NCBI GenBank assembly: GCA_903926385.1
Contig: CAIYIS010000009.1
Coordinates: 1-64,000, forward strand
Source of the DNA: an uncultured Bacteroidota bacterium
GTDB taxonomy: Bacteria > Bacteroidota > Bacteroidia > 2-12-FULL-35-15
Direction of reading: 5' to 3'
Length of the DNA: 64,000 bases
Part shown: piece after piece, positions 35,827-43,798 of the stretch
How the letters are laid out: every line of letters begins with the position of its first letter
Position numbering within the stretch: position 1 is the stretch's first letter
The notes under the pieces: model-generated
Told to the model about the DNA's origin: nothing
Databases searched by the model: none
The model's input: the letters and a program-made list of their open reading frames with translations, nothing else
Program-made: the position numbers and the translations under genes

Positions 35827-36279
35827 ATGAAAAATATGAATCACAACCTGAAGTTATTAGCATCAACATTATTTTTACTTTTTTTTGTTTCAAATTTGTT
35901 GAATGCACAAGTGAAGTCGAGCAATAATAATTCAGCTTCTCTTAAACAATTGCCATTATCTATTTCTGGAACAAAAACAGTATACTCAATGGTTACTGCA
36001 GGAATTAACACGATTGATGGTAAATCAAATTCTGTTTCTGTCTATCCAAACCCATTTTCAGATGCAGCCCGGTTTGAGTTAGGGAGTATGGATTTTGGCC
36101 GGTATTGCGATATTTTAATTTATAATACCTCTGGCACACTTGTAAAAAAAGTGAGCAATATTACTTCTTCATTTTTTGATTTATCCAGAGAGAATTTGGA
36201 GCCACAAATGTATTATTACAGAGTACTCTTCAGTGATTCAAAAAAAGAAACTCTAGGTAGATTTGTAATTGTAAACTAA
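35827..36279 (+). CDS. Mini T9SS protein: signal peptide plus sorting tail, 150 aa
   Basis: Signal peptide about 1-27 (LLASTLFLLFFVSNLLNAQ). Residues 28-70 are polar, low-complexity and without a recognisable domain. Residues about 70-150 form a Por_Secre tail: NSVSVYPNPFSDAARFEL, LIYNTSGTLVKKVSN, MYYYRVLFSDSKKETLGRFV. So nearly all of the mature protein is the export/anchoring domain. The tail resembles that of the preceding gene (shared S-I-T-x-x-F-x-D-L-x-x-x-x-L-x-P-Q pattern). It may be a decayed paralogue, a small surface-anchored peptide, or a modulator of the attachment machinery; sequence alone cannot decide. It begins about 100 bases after the previous stop. Confidence 0.8.
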   Translation: MKNMNHNLKLLASTLFLLFFVSNLLNAQVKSSNNNSASLKQLPLSISGTKTVYSMVTAGINTIDGKSNSVSVYPNPFSDAARFELGSMDFGRYCDILIYNTSGTLVKKVSNITSSFFDLSRENLEPQMYYYRVLFSDSKKETLGRFVIVN

Positions 36280-36610
36280 TAGTAAGGAATTAGTTTAAAA
36301 CTTAGTTATCTGTTTTCGATTGTCAATACTGTTTTTTCGAAAAAGTACTTTCATAATCTATGTCCGAATAGATTAAATAGAGCGTAGAATCCTTATTATT
36401 TATTCGATTTTCTTCATCTTTTCTTTCGTTAGGCTATACGGAAAACTTCTTTCTGGAAAAACATGTTTCCTTCATTGATTTCTTTCATGTCACATAAATT
36501 TTATTTGACAAATAAACCTACTGTATAATTCATTTAATCTAAATTGCACTTGCCAGTTTCCTAATATACCTTTGGTTACTGTTTTTAATTATATTTGTAA
36601 AAAATAAAGA
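36280..36610. other. Gene-free stretch before the Wzz-like gene
   Basis: No credible reading frame. It holds the promoter-like TATATTTG near its right end and a run of pyrimidine-rich sequence at 36400-36500. Confidence 0.5.
36590..36597 (+). promoter_or_regulatory. Bacteroidota-type -7 box for the 36611 gene
   Basis: TATATTTG matches TAnnTTTG, 13 bases before the ATG. TTTG at 36571-36574 is 15 bases upstream, slightly short for a -33 element. Confidence 0.5.
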
Positions 36611-37567
36611 ATGGAAACCTCTGATAACAGAACTTTGTTTAATCAAATCATAAAGTGTCGTAAGTATATTGCGGTTATTTTTATTTTCGTTTTTATTTCT
36701 GTGGCTTCTGCGTCCTACTATTATTTCGGGCGCACATACAGTGCAGGAGTAGAGTTCTATTTTTTTAAATCTTCATTCGAAAATCCTCAAGCCGATAACA
36801 ATATAATGTTAGCAAAAGACGAACTGGAAATTATCAAAAGTATTTCCATGTCCGACCAACTTTATAACAACCTCATTACTTCTAAAAATCTTTTAAAACA
36901 TTACAATAAGAAATATGCTTATCAGGGATGCGATGTGCTTCGTAAAACTACCGCAATACAAATTGATGAGCACGGTAAAATTTCTATAACTGTCGAAGAT
37001 GCCGATCCCTATTTCGCTTATCGATTGGCAAATGATATGAAGGATGCAATTAACAATTTGTATAAAGTTTATCTCAAAAGCTTTAAGAATAATCGGATTT
37101 TAAAATGCGATCAGGAAATAACTCATTACAATGCCGAAAAGCAAAACATCATCCGAACGTTTTCTAAATACCCTTCATCACTTTTAAATTTAAAATATTC
37201 AAACGATAGTTTGAATGGCCCCAATTTTATTAAAAAAATAAATAAGTACAGTGTTCAGAACGATGTTAAAGTTACAGAGGTAATTACTGTACTTAATCTT
37301 TTTAATCGATGGAACAAAGTGGACGAACAAATTTATCTCTACTCCGACCAAAAGCAACAGTTGCGTAACGCTTTGTACATGCTCGACCGAAATCATATTT
37401 TTGTAATCAATAAGAACATTCAATTCAAACGCACCGTTGAGGTGTTCTCTCATTTTCTACTAGCATTTAAAGCAGCATTTTTAGCAGTGTTTTTATTTGT
37501 TTTAACAGCATTCGTTCTTCAGAAATATACCACTGAGTTCAAGATGATATTCAACTACAAAAAGTAA
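36611..37567 (+). CDS. Wzz-like chain-length/co-polymerase membrane protein, 318 aa
   Basis: Two membrane segments bracket a large extracytoplasmic helical domain: TM1 about 20-43 (YIAVIFIFVFISVASASYYY) and TM2 about 283-305 (FLLAFKAAFLAVFLFVLTAF). The domain between (about 44-280) is rich in charged helices with NIMLAKDELEIIKSISMS near its start, the arrangement of polysaccharide co-polymerases of the Wzz/PCP type. There is no kinase domain at the C-terminus, unlike the Wzc-like gene at 43799. Function inferred: regulating polymer length or export, possibly with the Wzy-like gene at 31333. Confidence 0.65.
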   Translation: METSDNRTLFNQIIKCRKYIAVIFIFVFISVASASYYYFGRTYSAGVEFYFFKSSFENPQADNNIMLAKDELEIIKSISMSDQLYNNLITSKNLLKHYNKKYAYQGCDVLRKTTAIQIDEHGKISITVEDADPYFAYRLANDMKDAINNLYKVYLKSFKNNRILKCDQEITHYNAEKQNIIRTFSKYPSSLLNLKYSNDSLNGPNFIKKINKYSVQNDVKVTEVITVLNLFNRWNKVDEQIYLYSDQKQQLRNALYMLDRNHIFVINKNIQFKRTVEVFSHFLLAFKAAFLAVFLFVLTAFVLQKYTTEFKMIFNYKK

Positions 37568-37704
37568 TTTTTGTTATTGCTGTTCAGTTTCGCTATTAAA
37601 GTTGTTTTTTTACCTGCAAACCAAAACTGCATAAATATCCCATAATATTCTACAATAATATATGTGTATAAATAAGCATCCACCCCTTATTATCCACTCT
37701 GGCC

Positions 37705-37788
37705 CCCCTCTCCTTTTTCAAGGAGAGGGGCAGGGTGTGTGGTCTTACCACAATCGTCACGCTTTCTCCCCTTTCCTTCGGAGAGGGG
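37705..37788. repeat. Pair of C-rich palindromes (CCCCTCTCCTT family)
   Basis: CCCCTCTCCTT (37705-37715) pairs perfectly with AAGGAGAGGGG (37720-37730) over a 4-base loop. A second, less perfect one pairs 37768-37776 (CCCCTTTCC) with GGAGAGGGG (37780-37788), one G-T pair. GGCCCCCC occurs on both outer sides (37701 and 37801). Such paired palindromes are typical of dispersed intergenic repeats. Confidence 0.75.
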
Positions 37789-37925
37789 ATCAAGGGGGTA
37801 GGCCCCCCGTAAGCAAGTAGTTGCTCTTCGTTATTTACTAAGAATATGAGTTACACTTTCACGGCTACTTGTTTCTTTCATTTTAATTACAGTTAATATA
37901 TTTTAACATTAATTAACACAAAATC

Positions 37926-38009
37926 CCCCTCAATCCATTTTGTCCACCCCTCAATCCATTTTTCCCACCCCTCAATCGTCTTCGTCCACCCCTAAATCCA
38001 TTTTCCCCA
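37926..38009 (+). repeat. Four tandem 21-bp repeats, CCCCTCAATCCATTTT(T/G)-type
   Basis: Units start at 37926, 37947, 37968 and 37989. Units 1, 2 and 4 are nearly the same; unit 3 has CGTCTTCG in place of CCATTTTT. The period is 21 exactly, unlike the 20-21 alternation at 9033. The sequence then passes into AATCCCAAATCCC words. Confidence 0.85.
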
Positions 38010-38204
38010 CCACAATCGCGAATCCCAAATCCCAAATCCAAACCACGCAAAACCCAATTTGTGCTTTAATTTTGTCCCAATGCCATTTATTTGATATCTC
38101 TTCTTCCCAAATGAGTAGTATAGAGGCTTGGCTTCACACAGAAGCTTACCTCAATCATTGCCGAAGATAAGTTAAATGTCCCGTTTTTCAAACGGTTCAG
38201 TAAC

Positions 38205-39674
38205 TCATAGTTTATTTTTGGAAATCAATAATAATCCTATAAAAGTGAAGGCCCCATTAACAATCACCATTTCAAATCCAAATTTATATCCATCAAACAG
38301 TTCCTTAGAATAGTCGTTCAACACAATGCATACAATAGGAGAAAGAATACAAACAATAGGAACCAGATAATCTTTTACCTCTTTCTTTGTAAATATCCCG
38401 AAAGAGTATAAACCAAGCAAAGGGCCATAGGTATAACCAGCCCACGTAAACAAATTATTTATTACTGCATCATTATTGATAAGTTTGAAAATCACAATCA
38501 CCAATAAAAGTATTGCAGCAAAAGAAAAATGAACCATATAACGAACTTTCTTTTTTTCTGTCTCACTTTTCAATTTATTATCATTCATTCCTAAAAAATC
38601 AATACAGAAAACCGAAGTAAGCGCTGTTAGTGCACCGTCAGCACTCGGAAAGGCAGCAGAAATTAAACCTATTATAAAGAACACTGCGGATACAGTTCCA
38701 AGATTTTCGAGAGCAATGGTTGGAAAAACATTATCCGAAACTATTTTCATTTTAGAATCGAGCAATAAGGGAATGCTTTGCTCCGATGCATAAATATAGA
38801 GCAATGCCCCTAGTACAAGAAAAAGAATATTAACAAGTAAAAGCACAAAAGTGAAGGTGAGAACATTTTTTTGAGCCTCACCTATATTTTTACACGAAAT
38901 GTTTTTCTGCATCATCTCCTGATCAAGTCCTGTCATAGCTATCGCAATAAACATACCTCCGAAAAACTGTTTCGGAAAGAATGACTTCAGCTTCCAATCC
39001 GTAAATATCACCTGTGCGTATTGCGAATTGGTTATTCTATTATATACCCCCGAAATATCTAAATTCATATTTTTCATAATAAAAACGATAGAAAGAATCA
39101 CAGAAAGCAACATAAAAGTTGTCTGTAAAGTGTCAGTATAAACAATTGTTTTTACCCCTCCCTGATAAGTATACACTAATATAAGTCCCAAAAATACCGC
39201 CACAGTTACAAAAAATGGAATCCCCAACGAATCGAACACAAATGTTTGCAATACATTTACTACAATATATAATCGGAACGAAGCTCCAACAACTCTTGAT
39301 AAAATAAAGAAGAAAGCACCTGTACGGTACGAATAATTCCCGAATCGTTGTTGAAGGTATGTATAAATTGATGTCAGATTTAGTTTATAATATATAGGCA
39401 GGAGTACATATGCAATAACAATATAACCTATTAGATAACCTAGCACAACTTGAAAATATCCAAAGTTTGATGTTCCTACTGCACCAGGAACAGAAATAAA
39501 TGTAACACCCGAAAGCGAAGCGCCAATCATTCCATAGGCTACCAAATACCATTTAGATGATCGATTACCGACAAAATAGGTTTCGTTAGTTGCTCCGCGC
39601 GATGTGAGCCGCGTTACTGCAAACAGAAAAATGCAGTAAGCTAAAATGCATATAGAGATTATGGATGAGGTCAA
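38205..39674 (-). CDS. Sodium:solute symporter (SSS family), 489 aa
   Basis: An integral inner-membrane transporter of the SSS/SSF superfamily, coupling Na+ entry to uptake of a small solute. About 13 hydrophobic segments run along the protein. The N-terminus YFVGNRSSKWYLVAYGMIGASLSGVTFIS is the standard family opening (T-E-x-Y-F-x-G-x-R-x--W), and GGMFIAIAMTGLDQEMMQKN at about 240-260 marks the core. The protein is close to full length (about 490). Substrate (sialic acid, sugar, amino acid) cannot be read. It is transcribed divergently from the asnB gene; the gap holds a palindrome (39733-39778). Confidence 0.92.
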   Translation of the reverse strand: MTSSIISICILAYCIFLFAVTRLTSRGATNETYFVGNRSSKWYLVAYGMIGASLSGVTFISVPGAVGTSNFGYFQVVLGYLIGYIVIAYVLLPIYYKLNLTSIYTYLQQRFGNYSYRTGAFFFILSRVVGASFRLYIVVNVLQTFVFDSLGIPFFVTVAVFLGLILVYTYQGGVKTIVYTDTLQTTFMLLSVILSIVFIMKNMNLDISGVYNRITNSQYAQVIFTDWKLKSFFPKQFFGGMFIAIAMTGLDQEMMQKNISCKNIGEAQKNVLTFTFVLLLVNILFLVLGALLYIYASEQSIPLLLDSKMKIVSDNVFPTIALENLGTVSAVFFIIGLISAAFPSADGALTALTSVFCIDFLGMNDNKLKSETEKKKVRYMVHFSFAAILLLVIVIFKLINNDAVINNLFTWAGYTYGPLLGLYSFGIFTKKEVKDYLVPIVCILSPIVCIVLNDYSKELFDGYKFGFEMVIVNGAFTFIGLLLISKNKL

Positions 39675-39732
39675 GATAAATATGAATTAAAAATTAAGAA
39701 TTAAAAATTATGCTTTACTTTTACAAAATAAA

Positions 39733-39792
39733 AATTCCGATGAACAAAGTAAACTAAATTAACATCACCATCGGAATTATAAAAGTAAACTA
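39733..39792. promoter_or_regulatory. Palindrome and direct repeats between divergent symporter and asnB genes
   Basis: AATTCCGATG at 39733-39742 has its exact reverse complement at 39769-39778. AAAGTAAACTA occurs at 39746-39756 and again at 39782-39792. The interleaved repeats sit in the control region of both genes. Confidence 0.5.
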
Positions 39793-39863
39793 TATCAACA
39801 AAGATTTACACAGCATAATTGAAGAGAAATCTTTAGTTGTAGATTGGTCAAGGAATATAAATA

Positions 39864-41744
39864 ATGTGCGGAATATCCGGAATAATAGCCTTTGATGAAA
39901 AAGGCAAACAACAGTTAAGTAAAATACTTTCTATTACCAATTCGCTTTCCAAAAGAGGGCCTGATGGAGTTGGAACATTCACACATCGTCATGCGGCTTT
40001 AGGTCATCGCAGATTATCTGTTATCGACACCAGCGAAGCCGCAGCTCAACCATTTACTGATTCTTCAGGCCAGTTTACAATTGTTTTTAATGGAGAAATT
40101 TTTAATTATCTTTCATTAAGAAAGCAATTGGAAGAAAAAGGTGTCAACTTCAAATCCAATGGCGATACTGAGGTGCTACTTTATCTTTTTATTTTAGAAG
40201 GAAAAGAGTGTTTGCAGAAACTAGATGGCGAATTTGCCTTTGCAATATACGATAACCAAAAGGAAGAACTCTTTCTCGCTCGCGACAGATACGGTATCAA
40301 ACCGCTGTATTATTACAAAGATGAAAACAACTTTGTTTTTGGGTCTGAATTAAAGACGCTAATGGCTTTTGGTATTCCAAAGAGTATCGACCTTGTATCT
40401 TTAGAAATTTATTTTCATCTCAATTATATCCCTTCTCCCTTCAGCATTTTTAAAAATGTTTTAAAATTAAAAGCTGGAAACTTTCTGACGGTAAATTTAA
40501 AAAGGGGAATATCCACAAAGATTTATTACACGATAAGTTATTCAGAAAACTTAACTGATTTTCTGGATTACAAAAGTGCACAGAAACAGCTCAGAAGTTT
40601 GCTCGAATCTTCTGTTCAACAAAGGATGATTGCAGATGTACCCTTGGGTACATTTCTAAGTGGTGGAATAGATTCTTCTATAATAACAGCAATTGCAGCT
40701 CGTCATACTCAGCATCTGAGTACCTTTTCAATTGGTTATAAAGACGAACCTCTCTTCGATGAAACATATTATGCACAATTGGTTGCCAAAAAACACAACA
40801 CCAATCACACCGTATTTTCATTAACCAACCAAGATTTGTTTGCAAACCTTCATCATGTGCTTGATTATATTGACGAACCTTTTGCAGATTCTTCGGCATT
40901 AGCAGTAAATATATTAAGCATGCATACCCGTAAACATGTTACCGTGGCTCTATCCGGAGATGGGGCAGATGAAATTTTTGCTGGTTACAATAAACATGCG
41001 GCAGAATTGAAAGCTCGAAATGGAGGAAAACTCGTTAACATGATTCAAATGGCAAAACCAATTTTGAACCAATTGCCAAAATCAAGAAATACAAAACTGG
41101 GAAATAAAATCAGACAAATGAGTAAATTTGCAGAAGGGGTGGGGCTTACTAAAAAAGAAAGATATTGGCGATGGGCAGGATTTAATAAAGAAGGAGGGTT
41201 GCTGTTGAATAGCGAAAAGTTTTTATCAGATTTTGAGAATCGAAAAAATGATATTTTGAAAAACATTAATTCTGATTATAATTCCGTTTTGTTAACTGAT
41301 ATGCATTTGGTTTTAGAAAATGACATGCTGGTAAAGGTCGATAGAATGAGTATGTCTCAGAGTCTCGAAGTTCGAGTGCCTTTTTTGGATAACAAGCTGG
41401 TTGATTTTGCTTTTTCGCTTCCTTCAGATTATAAGGTTGATAATAGAAATAGAAAAAAGATATTAAAGGAAGCATTTCAAAATGATTTGCCGGAAGAGTT
41501 GATGAATCGGGGTAAACAGGGTTTTGAAGTGCCTCTTTTGAAATGGTTTCAAACCGATCTGAAATCAATGATTACAGATGAATTATTGAGTGAGCAGTTT
41601 ATCATAGAGCAAAATTTATTTTCTGTAGAAGCAGTTAAAAATCTCAAATCATTATTGTTTTCCAAAAATCCGGATGATGCAGTGGCTCAGGTTTGGGCAT
41701 TAATTGTGTTTCAATATTGGTGGAAAAAAAATATTAGTGAGTAA
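39864..41744 (+). CDS. asnB: Asparagine synthase (glutamine-hydrolysing)-type amidotransferase, 626 aa
   Basis: N-terminal nucleophile glutaminase with catalytic Cys2 (MCGISGII) and GHRRLSVID (about 47-55), followed by a synthetase domain with the PP-loop SGGIDSS (266-272) and the VALSGDGADEIFAGY segment. The family includes free-asparagine synthases, but members located in polysaccharide loci amidate sugar carboxylates. Because the next genes are a glycosyltransferase, Wza, Wzc, RmlC and WecA-like, a role in amidating a uronic acid of the exported glycan is quite likely. Length is typical for the AsnB_2 type. The glycosyltransferase starts 15 bases downstream, consistent with one operon. Confidence 0.93.
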   Translation: MCGISGIIAFDEKGKQQLSKILSITNSLSKRGPDGVGTFTHRHAALGHRRLSVIDTSEAAAQPFTDSSGQFTIVFNGEIFNYLSLRKQLEEKGVNFKSNGDTEVLLYLFILEGKECLQKLDGEFAFAIYDNQKEELFLARDRYGIKPLYYYKDENNFVFGSELKTLMAFGIPKSIDLVSLEIYFHLNYIPSPFSIFKNVLKLKAGNFLTVNLKRGISTKIYYTISYSENLTDFLDYKSAQKQLRSLLESSVQQRMIADVPLGTFLSGGIDSSIITAIAARHTQHLSTFSIGYKDEPLFDETYYAQLVAKKHNTNHTVFSLTNQDLFANLHHVLDYIDEPFADSSALAVNILSMHTRKHVTVALSGDGADEIFAGYNKHAAELKARNGGKLVNMIQMAKPILNQLPKSRNTKLGNKIRQMSKFAEGVGLTKKERYWRWAGFNKEGGLLLNSEKFLSDFENRKNDILKNINSDYNSVLLTDMHLVLENDMLVKVDRMSMSQSLEVRVPFLDNKLVDFAFSLPSDYKVDNRNRKKILKEAFQNDLPEELMNRGKQGFEVPLLKWFQTDLKSMITDELLSEQFIIEQNLFSVEAVKNLKSLLFSKNPDDAVAQVWALIVFQYWWKKNISE

Positions 41745-41759
41745 TCAACATTTCTTATT

Positions 41760-42950
41760 ATGAAAGTTATAAAAGTATTAAGGATTATTAACCGATTCAA
41801 TTTAGGAGGGCCAACTTATAATGTTGCCTACCTTACTAAATATTTATCCCCCGAATTTGAAACATTATTGATAGGAGGAGCCAAGGATGATTCGGAAGAA
41901 AGTTCAGATTTTATTTTAGATAATTTGGGACTAAAGCCTGTAATTATTGATGAAATGAAACGGAAGCTCAGTTTTAAAAATGATTATATTGCATATAAAA
42001 AGATAAAAAGAATTATAGAAGAGTTTAAACCAGATATAGTACACACCCATGCATCGAAAGCCGGAACTTTGGGACGACTTGCGGCAAAAAGTTGTGGTGT
42101 AAAAGTTTTGGTACACACTTTCCATGGTCATGTGTTCCATTCTTATTTTGGAAAACTTACAACTTCTTTTTATAAAAATATTGAACGATATCTTGCAAGG
42201 CACACATCAGCCATTATCGCTATAAGTGAAATACAGAAAATGGAATTAGTGCAAGAACATCGAATTTGTAGTTCAGAAAAAGTGAGTGTAATTCCATTGG
42301 GTTTTGATTTGACAAAATTTCAAACAAATCAAGAGGAAAAAAGAATTTTATTTAGAACAAAGTATGATTTGGATGAAGACGAAATTGCAATTTCTATTAT
42401 CGGAAGGGTGGTGCCAGTTAAAAATCACATTCTCTTTTTGGAGGGTTTGAAAATTGTTTCCCAAAAATCCACTTTAAGAATCCGAGCATTTATTGTGGGG
42501 GATGGAGAGGAAAGGAAAAAAATAGAATCAAAAGCAAGTGAATTAAAAATACCGTTTGTTAGGGAAGGTGAGCGGTATGAAAAAAAACTCTTAACCTTTA
42601 CTTCATGGATAAAGGAAGTCGACATAGTGCTTGCAGGGAGTGATATTATTGCCCTAACTTCCTTTAATGAAGGTACCCCTGTGAGTTTAATAGAAGCTCA
42701 AGCCGCCAATAAACCCATCGTTTCAACAAATGTTGGAGGAATAGAAAATGTTGTAATTCCAGATAAAACAGCTTTACTTTGTGAAAGTTATAATGTTGAA
42801 CAATTTTCTAATCAGTTGTTAAAGCTAATTGAAAGTCCTGAACTCAGAAGTGACATGGGGCAGTTAGGCTGGGAGCATGTCAAAAAGAAGTATCATTACG
42901 AGAGGTTGGTAAATGATGTAGAAAACCTTTACAGACGTTTACTGAAATAG
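41760..42950 (+). CDS. Glycosyltransferase, GT4 family, 396 aa
   Basis: GT-B enzyme with N-terminal NRFNLGGPTYNVAYLTKYL (about 11-29), DIVHTHASKAGTLGRLAAK (acceptor-side Rossmann end) and HTFHGHVFHSYF. The C-terminal half has SIIGRVVPVKNHILFLEG (about 205-222) and the donor-binding E-x7-E loop in FNEGTPVSLIEAQAANKPIV (about 302-321). All catalytic landmarks are intact. It is cytoplasmic or membrane-associated and should add one sugar to the lipid-linked repeat unit started by the WecA-like enzyme. It sits between asnB and the Wza-like gene on the same strand. Confidence 0.92.
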   Translation: MKVIKVLRIINRFNLGGPTYNVAYLTKYLSPEFETLLIGGAKDDSEESSDFILDNLGLKPVIIDEMKRKLSFKNDYIAYKKIKRIIEEFKPDIVHTHASKAGTLGRLAAKSCGVKVLVHTFHGHVFHSYFGKLTTSFYKNIERYLARHTSAIIAISEIQKMELVQEHRICSSEKVSVIPLGFDLTKFQTNQEEKRILFRTKYDLDEDEIAISIIGRVVPVKNHILFLEGLKIVSQKSTLRIRAFIVGDGEERKKIESKASELKIPFVREGERYEKKLLTFTSWIKEVDIVLAGSDIIALTSFNEGTPVSLIEAQAANKPIVSTNVGGIENVVIPDKTALLCESYNVEQFSNQLLKLIESPELRSDMGQLGWEHVKKKYHYERLVNDVENLYRRLLK

Positions 42951-42990
42951 CTTCCCTCAACATATTTTTAACCATTTCAGAATATTTTTC

Positions 42991-42998
42991 TAACTTCG
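42991..42998 (+). promoter_or_regulatory. Possible -7 box before the Wza-like gene
   Basis: TAACTTCG differs from TAnnTTTG at one position and lies 21 bases before the ATG at 43019. It could be an internal promoter of the export genes. Confidence 0.4.
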
Positions 42999-43018
42999 CA
43001 CGTTAATTTTTAAAACAT

Positions 43019-43783
43019 ATGCGCAAGACATTATATTTATTTGGACTATTGTTTTTTTTATCTAGTTGTAGTTGGCTGAATCCCAGTATAATGCTCAAGA
43101 CGGGCAAGGGTTATCAGTATGGCAAGAATCCCGATTCTTCGAGAGTTTTGGATTATAAGATTTCTCCAAACGACATTATCAATTTTAATATGTATTCAAA
43201 CGATGGATTTAAACTGATAGATATTACATCCCTGAATAGCGCTAACGCATCTTATCATATCAATACAGAATTACCATATCTGGTCGAATCTGATGGAAGT
43301 GTGAAATTACCAATTTTAGGTAGAAAAAAAATTAGTGGATTGACAATACGTGAGGCTGAACTAACTTTAGAAGAAAGCTACTCTTCCTTTTATGTCAAGC
43401 CGTTCATTGAACTTAATATTGTAAATAAGAGAGTTATTGTATTTCCAGGAAGCAATGGTGATGCCAAAGTTATACCATTAGCAAACAATAATACTACTTT
43501 AATTGAAGCGATTGCATTAGCCGGAGGTATTGCTGAATACGGCAAAGCTAAAATGGTAAAGCTTATAAGAACCGTGGATGGAAAACAATTTGTCTATAGA
43601 ATGGATCTGTCAACAATTCAAGGGTTAAAAGATGGCGAAACCGTTTTGCAGGCCAACGATATAATTTATATTGAACCAAGAAGAAAATACAGTTACAAAC
43701 TTTTACAAGAGGTTGCACCTATTGTAAGTCTTCTTGCAAGTACATTCTTGATCTTTACATATAGTAAAGCTATTTCAAAATAA
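43019..43783 (+). CDS. Wza-type polysaccharide export lipoprotein, 254 aa
   Basis: Outer-membrane lipoprotein of the polysaccharide biosynthesis/export family. Lipobox FLSSC with Cys17 as lipid anchor. The Poly_export domain (about 45-130) has YKISPNDIINFNMYSNDGF, then YLVESDGSVKLPILGRKKISGLTIREAEL. A SLBB-type segment follows (about 135-220; VIVFPGSNGDAKVIPLANNNTTLIEAIALAGGI), and a C-terminal hydrophobic segment (LLQEVAPIVSLLASTFLIFTY). This shape is usual in Bacteroidota and slightly shorter than E. coli Wza. It pairs with the Wzc-like kinase gene, which starts 15 bases downstream; together they form the envelope-spanning export channel. Confidence 0.93.
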   Translation: MRKTLYLFGLLFFLSSCSWLNPSIMLKTGKGYQYGKNPDSSRVLDYKISPNDIINFNMYSNDGFKLIDITSLNSANASYHINTELPYLVESDGSVKLPILGRKKISGLTIREAELTLEESYSSFYVKPFIELNIVNKRVIVFPGSNGDAKVIPLANNNTTLIEAIALAGGIAEYGKAKMVKLIRTVDGKQFVYRMDLSTIQGLKDGETVLQANDIIYIEPRRKYSYKLLQEVAPIVSLLASTFLIFTYSKAISK

Positions 43784-43798
43784 AATTTCTTGGATTGA

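Larger units (their letters stand above)
37568..38204. other. 637-bp repeat-rich intergenic region
   Basis: No gene. It contains two palindromes (37705-37788) and a 21-bp tandem repeat (37926-38009). A 76-codon frame over the tandem repeat encodes only a Ser/Pro-rich artefact. The composition is C-rich, unlike the rest of the window. Confidence 0.7.

Noticed and set aside
37940-38170. 76-codon Ser/Pro-rich frame
   Set aside because: Made of the 21-bp tandem repeat and flanking AATCCC words, no start signal.
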